DNA from: Thermoleophilaceae bacterium
Lineage (GTDB): Bacteria > Actinomycetota > Thermoleophilia > Solirubrobacterales > Thermoleophilaceae
DNA length: 17,574 nt
Direction of reading: 5' to 3'
Assembly (NCBI GenBank): GCA_013812485.1
Contig: JACCTJ010000292.1
Location: forward strand, 1 to 17,574
Shown here: piece by piece, positions 8,612 through 15,342 of the stretch
How the letters are laid out: each line of letters begins with the position of its first letter
Position numbering within the stretch: position 1 is the stretch's first letter
Translations under genes and position numbers: made by a program
The notes under the pieces: generated by a model
Told to the model about the DNA's origin: nothing
The model's input: only the letters and a program-made list of their open reading frames with translations
Database searches by the model: none

Positions 8612-9265
8612 ATGTGCGAGCCCGCCCGTGAGCCGCGCGCCCGGCTCTTCTTCGCGCTCGAACCCGACGAGGCGGCCCGCTCCGCGCTCGCGGCCTGGCG
8701 CGACGAGGTACTCGGCGGACGGAGCGAGCTGCGCCTTCCTCCGCCCGAGTCGCTGCACCTCACGCTGGCCTTCCTCGGTGGACGGCCCGAGCTGGAGATC
8801 CCGGCGATCGCCCGTGCCGGGCTGTCCGCCGTCGCCGGGCTGGCGGCGCCGGTGCTGTGCGCCCGAGGCGTCGTGGGCGTCCCGCGCCGGCGCCCGCGCC
8901 TGCTGGCGCTCGACCTCGACGACCGCGAACGCCGCGCCCGAGACGTGGCGGCGGCCGTGGCCGGCGCGCTGGTCGCGGCAGGCATGCACGAACCGGAGGA
9001 ACGCCCGTTCTGGGCGCATCTGACCCTCGCGCGCATGCGCGGGACGAGCGCCAGAGCCGGCCGGGCGGACGGGCCGCTCCCAGCCGCCCCACAGATCCCC
9101 ATGTCCTTCGACCGCGTGACCCTCTACCGCTCCCACCCAGCCCCGCCGGCGCCCGCTACGGGGCAATCGAGCGCCGCCGGCTCGTCCTGTCCACGTACTA
9201 GCCCTCGCCTCCGAAGAACTCGAGCGCCCGCTCGACCACGAGCTCCGGCCGCTCGTCCACGATGA
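8612..9265 (+). CDS. thpR: RNA 2',3'-cyclic phosphodiesterase (2'-5' RNA ligase family), C-terminus frameshifted
   Basis: Two-H phosphoesterase fold. The first HxTx motif is HLTL (His49/Thr51, in SLHLTLAFLGG) and the second HLTL (His136/Thr138, in FWAHLTLARMR); the N-terminus RARLFFALEPDEAAR is typical. Both active-site motifs are intact. After VTLYRSHPA the reading frame leaves the family. Adding one C to the CCC run at 9136-9138 restores HPSPAGARYGAIERRRLVLSTY and a TAG at 9199-9201, the usual C-terminus and length (about 197 residues). As written, the frame instead runs to 9265 with a Pro/Arg/Ala-rich tail overlapping the opposite-strand hydrolase. Start ATG 8612 was chosen for the family N-terminus and the promoter-like sequence upstream; ATG 8543 would add 23 unlike residues. 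The lesion is either a homopolymer error or a mild natural frameshift that spares the catalytic core. Confidence 0.85.
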   Translation: MCEPAREPRARLFFALEPDEAARSALAAWRDEVLGGRSELRLPPPESLHLTLAFLGGRPELEIPAIARAGLSAVAGLAAPVLCARGVVGVPRRRPRLLALDLDDRERRARDVAAAVAGALVAAGMHEPEERPFWAHLTLARMRGTSARAGRADGPLPAAPQIPMSFDRVTLYRSHPAPPAPATGQSSAAGSSCPRTSPRLRRTRAPARPRAPAARPR

Positions 9266-10066
9266 AGTGCCCGACGCCCGGCACGAGCTCCATCTCGTCG
9301 GCGTGGTCCTCGAAGCCCCGGAGCTGAGACCACCCAGTCCGCGGTGCCGAACAGGAACAGGGTGGGGGTCGTGAGCCGCGCGCCGGCGTAACGGCCGCGA
9401 ACGAGCGCCGGCAGCTCGCGCAGGACGAAGGCCCGGTAGAGCGCGGCCGTCGCCCGCGCTCGCTCCGGCTCACGGAGCGGCTCGGCGAAGGCGTCGAGCT
9501 CGGCGCGCGTGAAGGTGTCCGGCCGCACCGCCGCCGCCTCGAGGACGCGGCGCAGGACGGCGGGCGCGTGACGGAGCAGGCGCTGGCCGAGGATCGGAGC
9601 GCTGAGGACGTAGGCGTGCAGCGGCCGCCACAGGTCGAGCATCCCGCGGGGGTCGAGACGCGGCCAGGGATGGATGATGTTGAGGGCCAGATAGCGCTCC
9701 ACCAGGTCGGGGCGGCGCAGGCAGAGCAGGAACCCGACGAAGCCGCCCCAGTCGTGGCCGCCCAGGCGCACCCGCTCGAGCCCCAGAACCTCGAGCAGGG
9801 CCCTCACATCGTCGGCGAGGGTCTCCTTCTCATAGCCGCCGGGCGGTGCCTGCGACCAGCCGAAAGCCGCGCAGATCGGGGCAGATGACCCGGTAGCGCT
9901 CGGCGAGCGGGCCGATCACCTCGCGCCACTCGTACCAGTGCTGCGGCCAGCCGTGGAGGAGCACGAGCGGCTCACCCTCGCCGGCCTCGGCGAGGTGCAG
10001 GCGCACCCCGCCCGCCTCGACCCAGCGGTGCTCGACGCCGTCGACGTGGGGGAGGGGGAGGGTCAT
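9198..10066 (-). pseudogene. Alpha/beta hydrolase of the epoxide hydrolase / haloalkane dehalogenase type, two frameshifts
   Basis: Three frames must be joined to read one protein of about 285 residues. Frame one from ATG 10066 ([15 protein letters not shown]) has the oxyanion motif [12 protein letters not shown] and ends ...CPDLRGF. An extra base in the AAA run at 9863-9865 then moves to frame two, GWSQAPPGGYEKETLADDVR, with nucleophile motif GGHDWGGFVGF. Asp as nucleophile is the mark of epoxide hydrolases and haloalkane dehalogenases. Frame two covers the cap domain and LFLFGTADWVV. A second one-base shift (9324-9336) leads to LRGFEDHADEMELVPGVGHF, with the catalytic His, and ends EFFGGEG at TAG 9200-9198. 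All catalytic elements survive across the frames, so the lesions are recent or are sequencing indels. The gene stands against the direction of the surrounding block, between thpR and recA. Confidence 0.83.
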
Positions 10067-10111
10067 CCGGGGCCTCGACACCCTACCCGCCGCCGCTTTT
10101 CACGCCCCCGT

Positions 10112-10140
10112 ATCGAAGCGGTGGCGGACTCGTCACACAA
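10112..10140 (-). promoter_or_regulatory. Weak candidate promoter for the hydrolase gene
   Basis: On the minus strand TTGTGT (10140-10135), a 17-nt spacer and TTCGAT (10117-10112) form a plausible -35/-10 pair. This would give a leader of about 40 nt before ATG 10066. The -10 is poor. Confidence 0.22.
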
Positions 10141-10224
10141 GCGTCCCCACGGCGTCCGATCCGACCCTTAACTTGCTCACAGACAGGAAGATCGAGACAC
10201 GCACGAGAACCAGGAGCCCAGGCG

Positions 10225-11382
10225 ATGGACAAGGATCAGGAAAAGGCGGCAAAGGCGCGCGAGTCGGCCCTCGGGAACGCGCTCGGGCAGATCGAGCGCG
10301 ACTTCGGCAAGGGCTCGATCATGCGCATGGGCGACGAGCGGGCGGCGGTCCGGGTCTCGACGATCCCGAGCGGGGCGCTCTCGCTCGACCTCGCGCTCGG
10401 GGTCGGCGGCCTGCCGCGCGGGCGCATGGTCGAGATCTTCGGGCCCGAATCGTCGGGAAAGACAACGCTCGTCTATCACGTCCTCGCCGAGGCCCAGCGC
10501 CAGGGCGGCACCTGTGCCTTCATCGACGCCGAGCACGCCATGGATCCGGCCTACGCGAAGCGCATCGGCGTCGACGTCGACGAGATGCTCGTCTCCCAGC
10601 CCGACTACGGCGAGCAGGCGCTCGAGATCGCCGACGTGCTCGTCCGCTCGGGGGCGATCGACGTGGTCGCCATCGACTCGGTCGCGGCGCTCACCCCGAA
10701 GGCGGAGCTCGAGGGCCAGATGGGCGACCAGACGGTCGGGCTTCAGGCCCGCATGATGAGCCAGGCCACCCGCAAGCTCGCCGGCAACCTCAACCGGGCC
10801 GGCACCCTGTGCCTGTTCACGAACCAGATCCGTGAGAAGGTCGGCGTCATGTTCGGCTCGCCGGAGACCCAGCCGGGCGGGCGGGCGCTCAAGTTCTACT
10901 CCTCGCAGCGACTCGACATCCGTCGTATCGAGACCCTCAAGGAGGGCACGGAGGCGGTCGGCAACCGCGTGCGCGTCAAGGTCGTCAAGAACAAGGTCGC
11001 CGCGCCGTTCCGCCAGGCCGAGTTCGACATCGATTACGGCGAGGGCATCTCCACGGAGGGTTGCCTGATCGACCTCGGCATCGAGCACAGGATCGTCACG
11101 AAGTCCGGCTCGTTCTTCTCCCTGGGCGACGAGCGGCTCGGGCAGGGGCGCAACAACGCCAAGGCCTACCTGCGCGAGCACCCCGACGTCGCCGAGACGA
11201 TCGAGGGGCGTATCTACGAGGTCCTGGGCGTGGAGCGTCGCGGGTCGGCGACCCGCGACACGAACGGCACGTCGGCGGCCGAGGCGGCCCCCGTACCGCC
11301 GCCCGCCCCCGAGGCTGTCGGGGCGAACGACGCCGCCAACGGCACTGCTGGCCCTCAGACCCCGGTCCGCCAGGCGGCCTGA
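10225..11382 (+). CDS. recA: Recombinase RecA
   Basis: The 385-residue RecA forms the nucleoprotein filament for strand exchange and triggers SOS. The N-terminal helix region ([15 protein letters not shown]) is followed by Walker [10 protein letters not shown] (73-81), the MAW signature [10 protein letters not shown], Walker [11 protein letters not shown], loop L1/L2 elements ([40 protein letters not shown]) and a normal C-terminal domain. A low-complexity Ala/Pro tail ends it. The reading frame is continuous, so there is no intein. The start is ATG 10225 with AGGAG at 10212-10216. The upstream gap (10067-10224, divergent from the hydrolase) contains TAACTT at 10169-10174 as a possible -10. 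It contains no GAAC-N4-GTTC LexA box. recX follows 25 nt downstream, so the two are likely co-transcribed. Confidence 0.98.
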   Translation: MDKDQEKAAKARESALGNALGQIERDFGKGSIMRMGDERAAVRVSTIPSGALSLDLALGVGGLPRGRMVEIFGPESSGKTTLVYHVLAEAQRQGGTCAFIDAEHAMDPAYAKRIGVDVDEMLVSQPDYGEQALEIADVLVRSGAIDVVAIDSVAALTPKAELEGQMGDQTVGLQARMMSQATRKLAGNLNRAGTLCLFTNQIREKVGVMFGSPETQPGGRALKFYSSQRLDIRRIETLKEGTEAVGNRVRVKVVKNKVAAPFRQAEFDIDYGEGISTEGCLIDLGIEHRIVTKSGSFFSLGDERLGQGRNNAKAYLREHPDVAETIEGRIYEVLGVERRGSATRDTNGTSAAEAAPVPPPAPEAVGANDAANGTAGPQTPVRQAA

Positions 11383-11407
11383 GCGCTCGCGAGGCAGACG
11401 GCCAGAG

Positions 11408-11914
11408 ATGACCCAGCACCCTTCGGTGCCCCGTGATGAGCAGGCGGGGCGCCGAAGGGCGCTCGAGCTGATCTGGCGCGCGCTCTCGCGCCGCGCCCAC
11501 ACGGTGGCCGAGATGCACGCGCTGCTAGAGCGCCGAGGAGTGCAGCCGGGCGCCGCGGCGGAGGCGCTCGAGGAGGTCGCGGCGTCCGGCTACCTCGACG
11601 ATGTCGACTTCGCGCGGCGATTCGTCGAGGACCGCCGGCGGCTCGACCGTTGGGGCGGGGAGCGCATAGCCCGTGAGCTCGGCCGTCGCGGGGTGGAGGC
11701 CGACGTCGTGGCCCGAGCGCTCGAGGGACAGACTGTCGAGGACGAGCTCGACGCGGCCTGCGCCCTGCTCGCTGAGCGGCTTCCCGCCCCGCCGGCCGAC
11801 GACCGTGCGCGCAATCGCGCGCTCGGCCTGCTCGTGCGCCGAGGGTACAGGCCCGAGGTCGCCTACGAAGCCGTGCGCCATCATGGGCGCGAGGTGCGGG
11901 TGCCCGCCGAGTGA
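11408..11914 (+). CDS. recX: RecA regulator RecX
   Basis: A 168-residue, all-helical protein of the RecX family, which binds the RecA filament and limits its growth and activity. The family's tandem three-helix repeats are visible: ALELIWRALSRRAHTVAEMHALLERRGV, then the diagnostic GYLDDVDFARRFVEDRRRLDRWGGERIARELGRRGV (about 55-95), then RARNRALGLLVRRGYRPEVAYEAVRH near the end. ATG 11408 lies 25 nt after the recA stop, with GAGG about 14 nt upstream, so ribosome access is probably aided by coupling. It is short but within the usual size range. Its place directly after recA supports the call, because recA-recX pairs are typical of actinobacteria. Confidence 0.93.
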   Translation: MTQHPSVPRDEQAGRRRALELIWRALSRRAHTVAEMHALLERRGVQPGAAAEALEEVAASGYLDDVDFARRFVEDRRRLDRWGGERIARELGRRGVEADVVARALEGQTVEDELDAACALLAERLPAPPADDRARNRALGLLVRRGYRPEVAYEAVRHHGREVRVPAE

Positions 11915-11938
11915 GAGCCGGCGGTCCGCCACCGTCGC

Positions 11939-11967
11939 TTGATCCGGAGGACGGGCGGTACTAACCT
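11939..11967 (+). promoter_or_regulatory. Candidate promoter for rny
   Basis: TTGATC (11939-11944) and TAACCT (11962-11967) are separated by exactly 17 nt and lie just after the recX stop. They would start a transcript near 11974, about 260 nt before the rny ATG. This is the best-spaced promoter I see in the window. Confidence 0.45.
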
Positions 11968-11969
11968 TG

Positions 11970-12234
11970 TCCGAAGCGGCCGAGCCGGTCGCGGCAGGAC
12001 GAAGTCCAGAAAGCGCTTTTCACCCAGCAGCCGGATGACACGCACAGACCATCTAGAGGACGAGCCGAAAGGAGTGGGCTAGCACGTCGCCAGCCGTACG
12101 TGGCGCGGCCGTCCCTGGCGGAGCGGCTACCGGGAGAAAGCACGGAAACTGGTGTCTTGCGGGTCGGCTCTTGGTCGTGTTACCAAGACTTCGAGCCCCG
12201 CGTCCCTGGACGCGGGAGCGGGGAGACACGAGAG
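11970..12234 (+). promoter_or_regulatory. Long structured 5' leader of rny
   Basis: The 320-nt gap between recX and rny holds no recognisable gene but has clear secondary-structure potential. A perfect 7-bp stem TCTTGGT/ACCAAGA with a 6-nt loop lies at 12169-12188. A perfect 9-bp stem CCCGCGTCC/GGACGCGGG lies at 12197-12216, immediately before the ribosome-binding GGGAG (12221-12225). Weaker arms CGCCA/TGGCG lie at 12088-12105, and the palindrome AAAGCGCTTT at 12010-12019. A 15-codon ATG frame at 12035-12082 could be a leader peptide but has no good ribosome site. The last hairpin could control access to the rny start. RNase Y autoregulation or a riboswitch are possible; I matched no known riboswitch consensus. 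Confidence 0.45.
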
Positions 12235-13806
12235 ATGGAGATCGTGCTGGTCGTTCTGGCGGTGCTCGCGGCGGGAGCCGCGGTGGCCGTCGTCGCCACG
12301 ACGCATCGGGCGCGCAGGCTGAGGCCGCAGAGCGGCGCCCTCGGCGGCGACGGCCCTGGCCGAGCCGTCCCGAGCTCGCCCCACAGCGTGGCCCTGACGG
12401 GACCCTCGCTCGGCGGCGGGCGCCTCGAGGAGGGTTCGGAGCCCTCCGCCGGTCCTTCGACGGCCGACCTGCGCGAGCAGCTCGACCTCGAGCTCGTCCA
12501 GCGCCGCGCGGAGGTCGGACGCATCGAGGAGCGGCTGCTCGGCAAGGAACAGTCGATCGACGTCAGGATCGCCGACCTCGAGCGGCGTGAGCGCGCGATC
12601 GCCGATCGCCAGCGCAACCTCGAGCAGAGTCAGGAGGAGATCAAGTGCGCTCGCCGCGACCAGCTGCTCGAGCTCGAGCGGATCGCGGGCCTGACCGCGG
12701 GCCAGGCCAAGCAGATCATGCTGCGTGAACTCGAGGACGAGCTCGAGCACGACAGCGCGCGCAAGATTCGCCAGGCCGAGGAGGAGGGGAGGCGAGAGGC
12801 CGACAGACGCGCGCGCAGCATCCTCGCCACCTCGATGCAGCGTCTCGCCGCGGGCCACGCGGTGGAGACCACCGTATCGGTGGTACAGCTTCGCTCCGAC
12901 GATCTCAAAGGACGGATCATCGGGCGCGAGGGCCGCAACATCCGCTCGCTCGAGACCCTCACGGGAATCGACTTCATCGTCGACGACACGCCCTCCACCG
13001 TCGTGCTCTCGGGCTTCGACGGCGTGCGCCGCGAGATCGCCCGGATCACCCTCGAGAAGCTGCTCGAGGACGGGCGGATCCATCCCGCCCGCATCGAGGA
13101 TGCCTACGACCAGGCCGTGGCCGAGATGGAGGGCCACATCGTCGAGGTCGGCGAGCAGGCGGTCTTCGACGCCGAGGCCGGCACCCTTCACGGCGAGCTC
13201 ACCAAGCTGCTCGGCAAGCTCCGCTACCGCACGAGCTACGGCCAGAACGTGCTCGCCCACTCGGTCGAGTGCGCGAACCTAGCGGGCACGCTCGCGGCCG
13301 AGCTCGGCGCGAGCCCCAAGACCGCCCGCCGCGCCGCACTCCTGCACGACATCGGCAAGGCCGTCACCCACGAGATCCAGGGCCCCCACGCTCTGGTGGG
13401 AGGCGACATCGCCCGCCGCTACGGCGAGGCGGAGGCGGTCGCCCACGCGATGGAGGCCCACCACAACGAGGTCGAGCTCCAGACCATCGAGGCCGTCGTG
13501 GTGCAGGTCGCCGACTCGCTCTCGGGGGCGCGCCCCGGCGCCCGCGGCGAGTCGCTCGAGCACTACGTCAAGCGCCTGCGCGACCTCGAGGGCATCGCCA
13601 CGCGCCACCCCGGCGTCGAGAAGGTCTTCGCCATGCAGGCCGGACGCGAGGTGCGAGTGATCGTGAGCCCCGCGGACATCGACGACGACGCCGCGGCACT
13701 CCTCTCGCACGCGATCGCCCGCGACGTCGAGAAGGAGCTCGAGTACCCGGGCCAGATCAAGGTGACGGTCATCCGCGAGAGCCGCGCAGTGGACTACGCG
13801 AAATAG
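12235..13806 (+). CDS. rny: Ribonuclease Y
   Basis: A membrane-anchored endoribonuclease that initiates mRNA decay. From ATG 12235 the product is 523 residues, the usual size. One membrane helix spans residues 2-24 (IVLVVLAVLAAGAAVAVVA). An unusually Gly/Pro/Ser-rich stretch (about 30-78) follows, then a charged coiled coil to about 200. The KH domain has GRIIGREGRNIRS with its GxxG loop at 230-233. The HD domain carries HSVECA and the metal-binding LLHDIGK (His371/Asp372), and the C-terminal Rny domain ends VTVIRESRAVDYAK. The upstream in-frame GTG (12100) would add 45 unlike residues before the membrane anchor, so ATG 12235 with GGGAG 9 nt upstream is preferred. Its position between recA/recX and miaB is common for rny. 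It probably has its own promoter after recX. Confidence 0.96.
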   Translation: MEIVLVVLAVLAAGAAVAVVATTHRARRLRPQSGALGGDGPGRAVPSSPHSVALTGPSLGGGRLEEGSEPSAGPSTADLREQLDLELVQRRAEVGRIEERLLGKEQSIDVRIADLERRERAIADRQRNLEQSQEEIKCARRDQLLELERIAGLTAGQAKQIMLRELEDELEHDSARKIRQAEEEGRREADRRARSILATSMQRLAAGHAVETTVSVVQLRSDDLKGRIIGREGRNIRSLETLTGIDFIVDDTPSTVVLSGFDGVRREIARITLEKLLEDGRIHPARIEDAYDQAVAEMEGHIVEVGEQAVFDAEAGTLHGELTKLLGKLRYRTSYGQNVLAHSVECANLAGTLAAELGASPKTARRAALLHDIGKAVTHEIQGPHALVGGDIARRYGEAEAVAHAMEAHHNEVELQTIEAVVVQVADSLSGARPGARGESLEHYVKRLRDLEGIATRHPGVEKVFAMQAGREVRVIVSPADIDDDAAALLSHAIARDVEKELEYPGQIKVTVIRESRAVDYAK

Positions 13807-13812
13807 CGCTCC

Positions 13813-13866
13813 GGAGGCCCTCCTCTCGGGTACGCTCGCTCAGAGAGCCCCTCGATGAGGGCCTCC
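13813..13866 (+). terminator. Perfect 10-bp inverted repeat after rny, possible terminator
   Basis: GGAGGCCCTC (13813-13822) pairs perfectly with GAGGGCCTCC (13857-13866). Inside the loop CTCTC (13823-13827) can pair with GAGAG (13843-13847), extending the stem with a bulged side. It begins 6 nt after the rny stop and has no T-run, as for many high-GC intrinsic or attenuating hairpins. It may instead protect the rny 3' end or tune read-through into miaB. Confidence 0.4.
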
Positions 13867-13900
13867 TGCGCGCGGCGGACCCGCTAACTGACCAACTGCC

Positions 13901-15232
13901 ATGAAGCGATATCACCTCACCACCTTCGGCTGCCAGATGAACGAGCACGACTCGGAGCGGATGAAGGGAATGCTCGAGTCGCTCGGCTACCGCGAGGCGC
14001 CCGGGCGCGAGGAGGCCGACCTCATCCTCTTCAACACCTGCTCGATCCGCGAGTCGGCCGACAACCGCTTCGTCGCGCACCTGGGCGAGGCGAAGCGGCT
14101 CAAGACCGAGAACCCCGAGCGGGTGGTCGGGGTGGGCGGCTGCTGGTCGCAGTCGATGAAGGAGCGGGTCTTCGAACGCTTTCCGTTCGTCGACGTGGCC
14201 TTCGGCCCCGGTCAGATCCCGAAGCTGGCCGAGTTCCTGACCAGCGACTCGCTGACCGCGCAGGGCTACTTCGAGTTCGAGGGCTTCTCCGGTCACCTGC
14301 CGATGAAGCGGACGCGGGAGTTCCAGGGCTGGGTGCAGATCTCGGTTGGCTGCAACTGCCGCTGCGCGTACTGCATCGTGCCCTCCACGCGCGGGCGCGA
14401 GGTGAGCCGCCCCCCGGACGAGCTCGTGGCCGAGGTCGAGCGCCTCGCCGCCGACGGCGTGCGCGAGGTGACGCTGCTCGGCCAGAACGTCAACTCCTAC
14501 GGCCGCGACCTGCGCGGCGAGGGGCGCGCGAGCTTCGCCGAGCTGCTGGCCAGGGTCGACGCGGTCGAGGGGATCGACCGGATCCGCTACACGAGTCCCC
14601 ATCCCAAGGACATGCGCGAGGACGTGGTGCGCGCGCACGCCGAGCTTGGCGCGTTGTGCGAGCACATCCACCTGCCGCTGCAGTCGGGGTCGAGCCGGAT
14701 CCTCAAGGCCATGCGGCGCACCTACGACCGCGGGCGCTACCTCGACCGGGTGGCGCTCATCCGCGAGCACGTGCCCGACTGCGCGCTCACCACCGACATC
14801 ATCGTCGGCTTCCCGGGCGAGACCGAGGCCGACTTCGAGGACACGCTCGCCGTGGTCGAGGAGGTCGGCTACGACTCGGCCTTCACGTTCGTCTTCTCTC
14901 CGCGGCGAGAGACCGAGGCGGCCGAGCTCAAGGGCCAGCTCTCGCACGCGGTCAAGCGCGAGCGGATGGACAGGCTCGTCGAGGCCGTTCAGCGCCGGGC
15001 CAGCGAGCGTGCCCAGCGGTTCGTCGGACGGACGATGGAGGTCCTGGTCGAGGGACCGTCGCGCAAGGACCCAGACCGCCTGCGGGGGCGCACTCGCCAC
15101 AATAAGACAGTTCACTTCGCGGCGGAGCCGGGGGCTGCGCCCGCGCCCGGAGAGCTCGCGGAGGTCGAGATCGTCAGCGCCACGAGCACCACGCTCGCCG
15201 GCGAGGCCAAGATGCTCGCCGCGGCCCGCTGA
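13901..15232 (+). CDS. miaB: tRNA-2-methylthio-N6-dimethylallyladenosine synthase MiaB
   Basis: A 443-residue radical-SAM methylthiotransferase that converts i6A37 to ms2i6A37 in tRNAs. The N-terminal UPF0004 domain has auxiliary-cluster cysteines Cys11 (FGCQMN), Cys47 (NTCSIRESA) and Cys81 (GGCWSQ). The radical-SAM motif CxxxCxxC is Cys151, Cys155 and Cys158, with one extra cysteine (153) inside it (GCNCRCAYC). The region after it shows LLGQNVNSYGRD, HLPLQSGSSRILKAMRR and TDIIVGFPGET, all family hallmarks. A C-terminal TRAM domain (about 375-440) contains RTRHNKTVHF. The start is ATG 13901; the upstream sequence has no Shine-Dalgarno. miaA, which makes its substrate i6A, follows directly downstream, as expected for the two-step pathway. 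All essential residues are present. Confidence 0.97.
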   Translation: MKRYHLTTFGCQMNEHDSERMKGMLESLGYREAPGREEADLILFNTCSIRESADNRFVAHLGEAKRLKTENPERVVGVGGCWSQSMKERVFERFPFVDVAFGPGQIPKLAEFLTSDSLTAQGYFEFEGFSGHLPMKRTREFQGWVQISVGCNCRCAYCIVPSTRGREVSRPPDELVAEVERLAADGVREVTLLGQNVNSYGRDLRGEGRASFAELLARVDAVEGIDRIRYTSPHPKDMREDVVRAHAELGALCEHIHLPLQSGSSRILKAMRRTYDRGRYLDRVALIREHVPDCALTTDIIVGFPGETEADFEDTLAVVEEVGYDSAFTFVFSPRRETEAAELKGQLSHAVKRERMDRLVEAVQRRASERAQRFVGRTMEVLVEGPSRKDPDRLRGRTRHNKTVHFAAEPGAAPAPGELAEVEIVSATSTTLAGEAKMLAAAR

Positions 15233-15342
15233 CCGACGAGCGCCGCGAGTACGACGCTCGGCGGGCCGGCACGGGCCTTCGCGGCGGCCTAGCGTCCTGC
15301 GCGACGCCACTCGGTCGCCCGGGCCGACCGCGCCCGGAGGTA

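Noticed and set aside
7186..9102. 638-codon minus-strand frame opposite cinA and thpR
   Set aside because: It is antisense to conserved genes and has no recognisable domain.
12035..12082. 15-codon ATG frame in the rny leader as a regulatory leader peptide
   Set aside because: No Shine-Dalgarno and no run of regulatory codons; kept only as a remark in the leader entry.
12039..12110. c-di-GMP-I (GEMM) riboswitch, because CACGCACAG and a later GAAA/GTGGG resemble its 5' half
   Set aside because: The rest of the consensus (GACGCAAAGCC and the second helix with its receptor) is absent; the short match is likely chance.
13769..15310. 513-codon minus-strand frame opposite miaB
   Set aside because: It is antisense to an unmistakable MiaB and has the same shadow composition.
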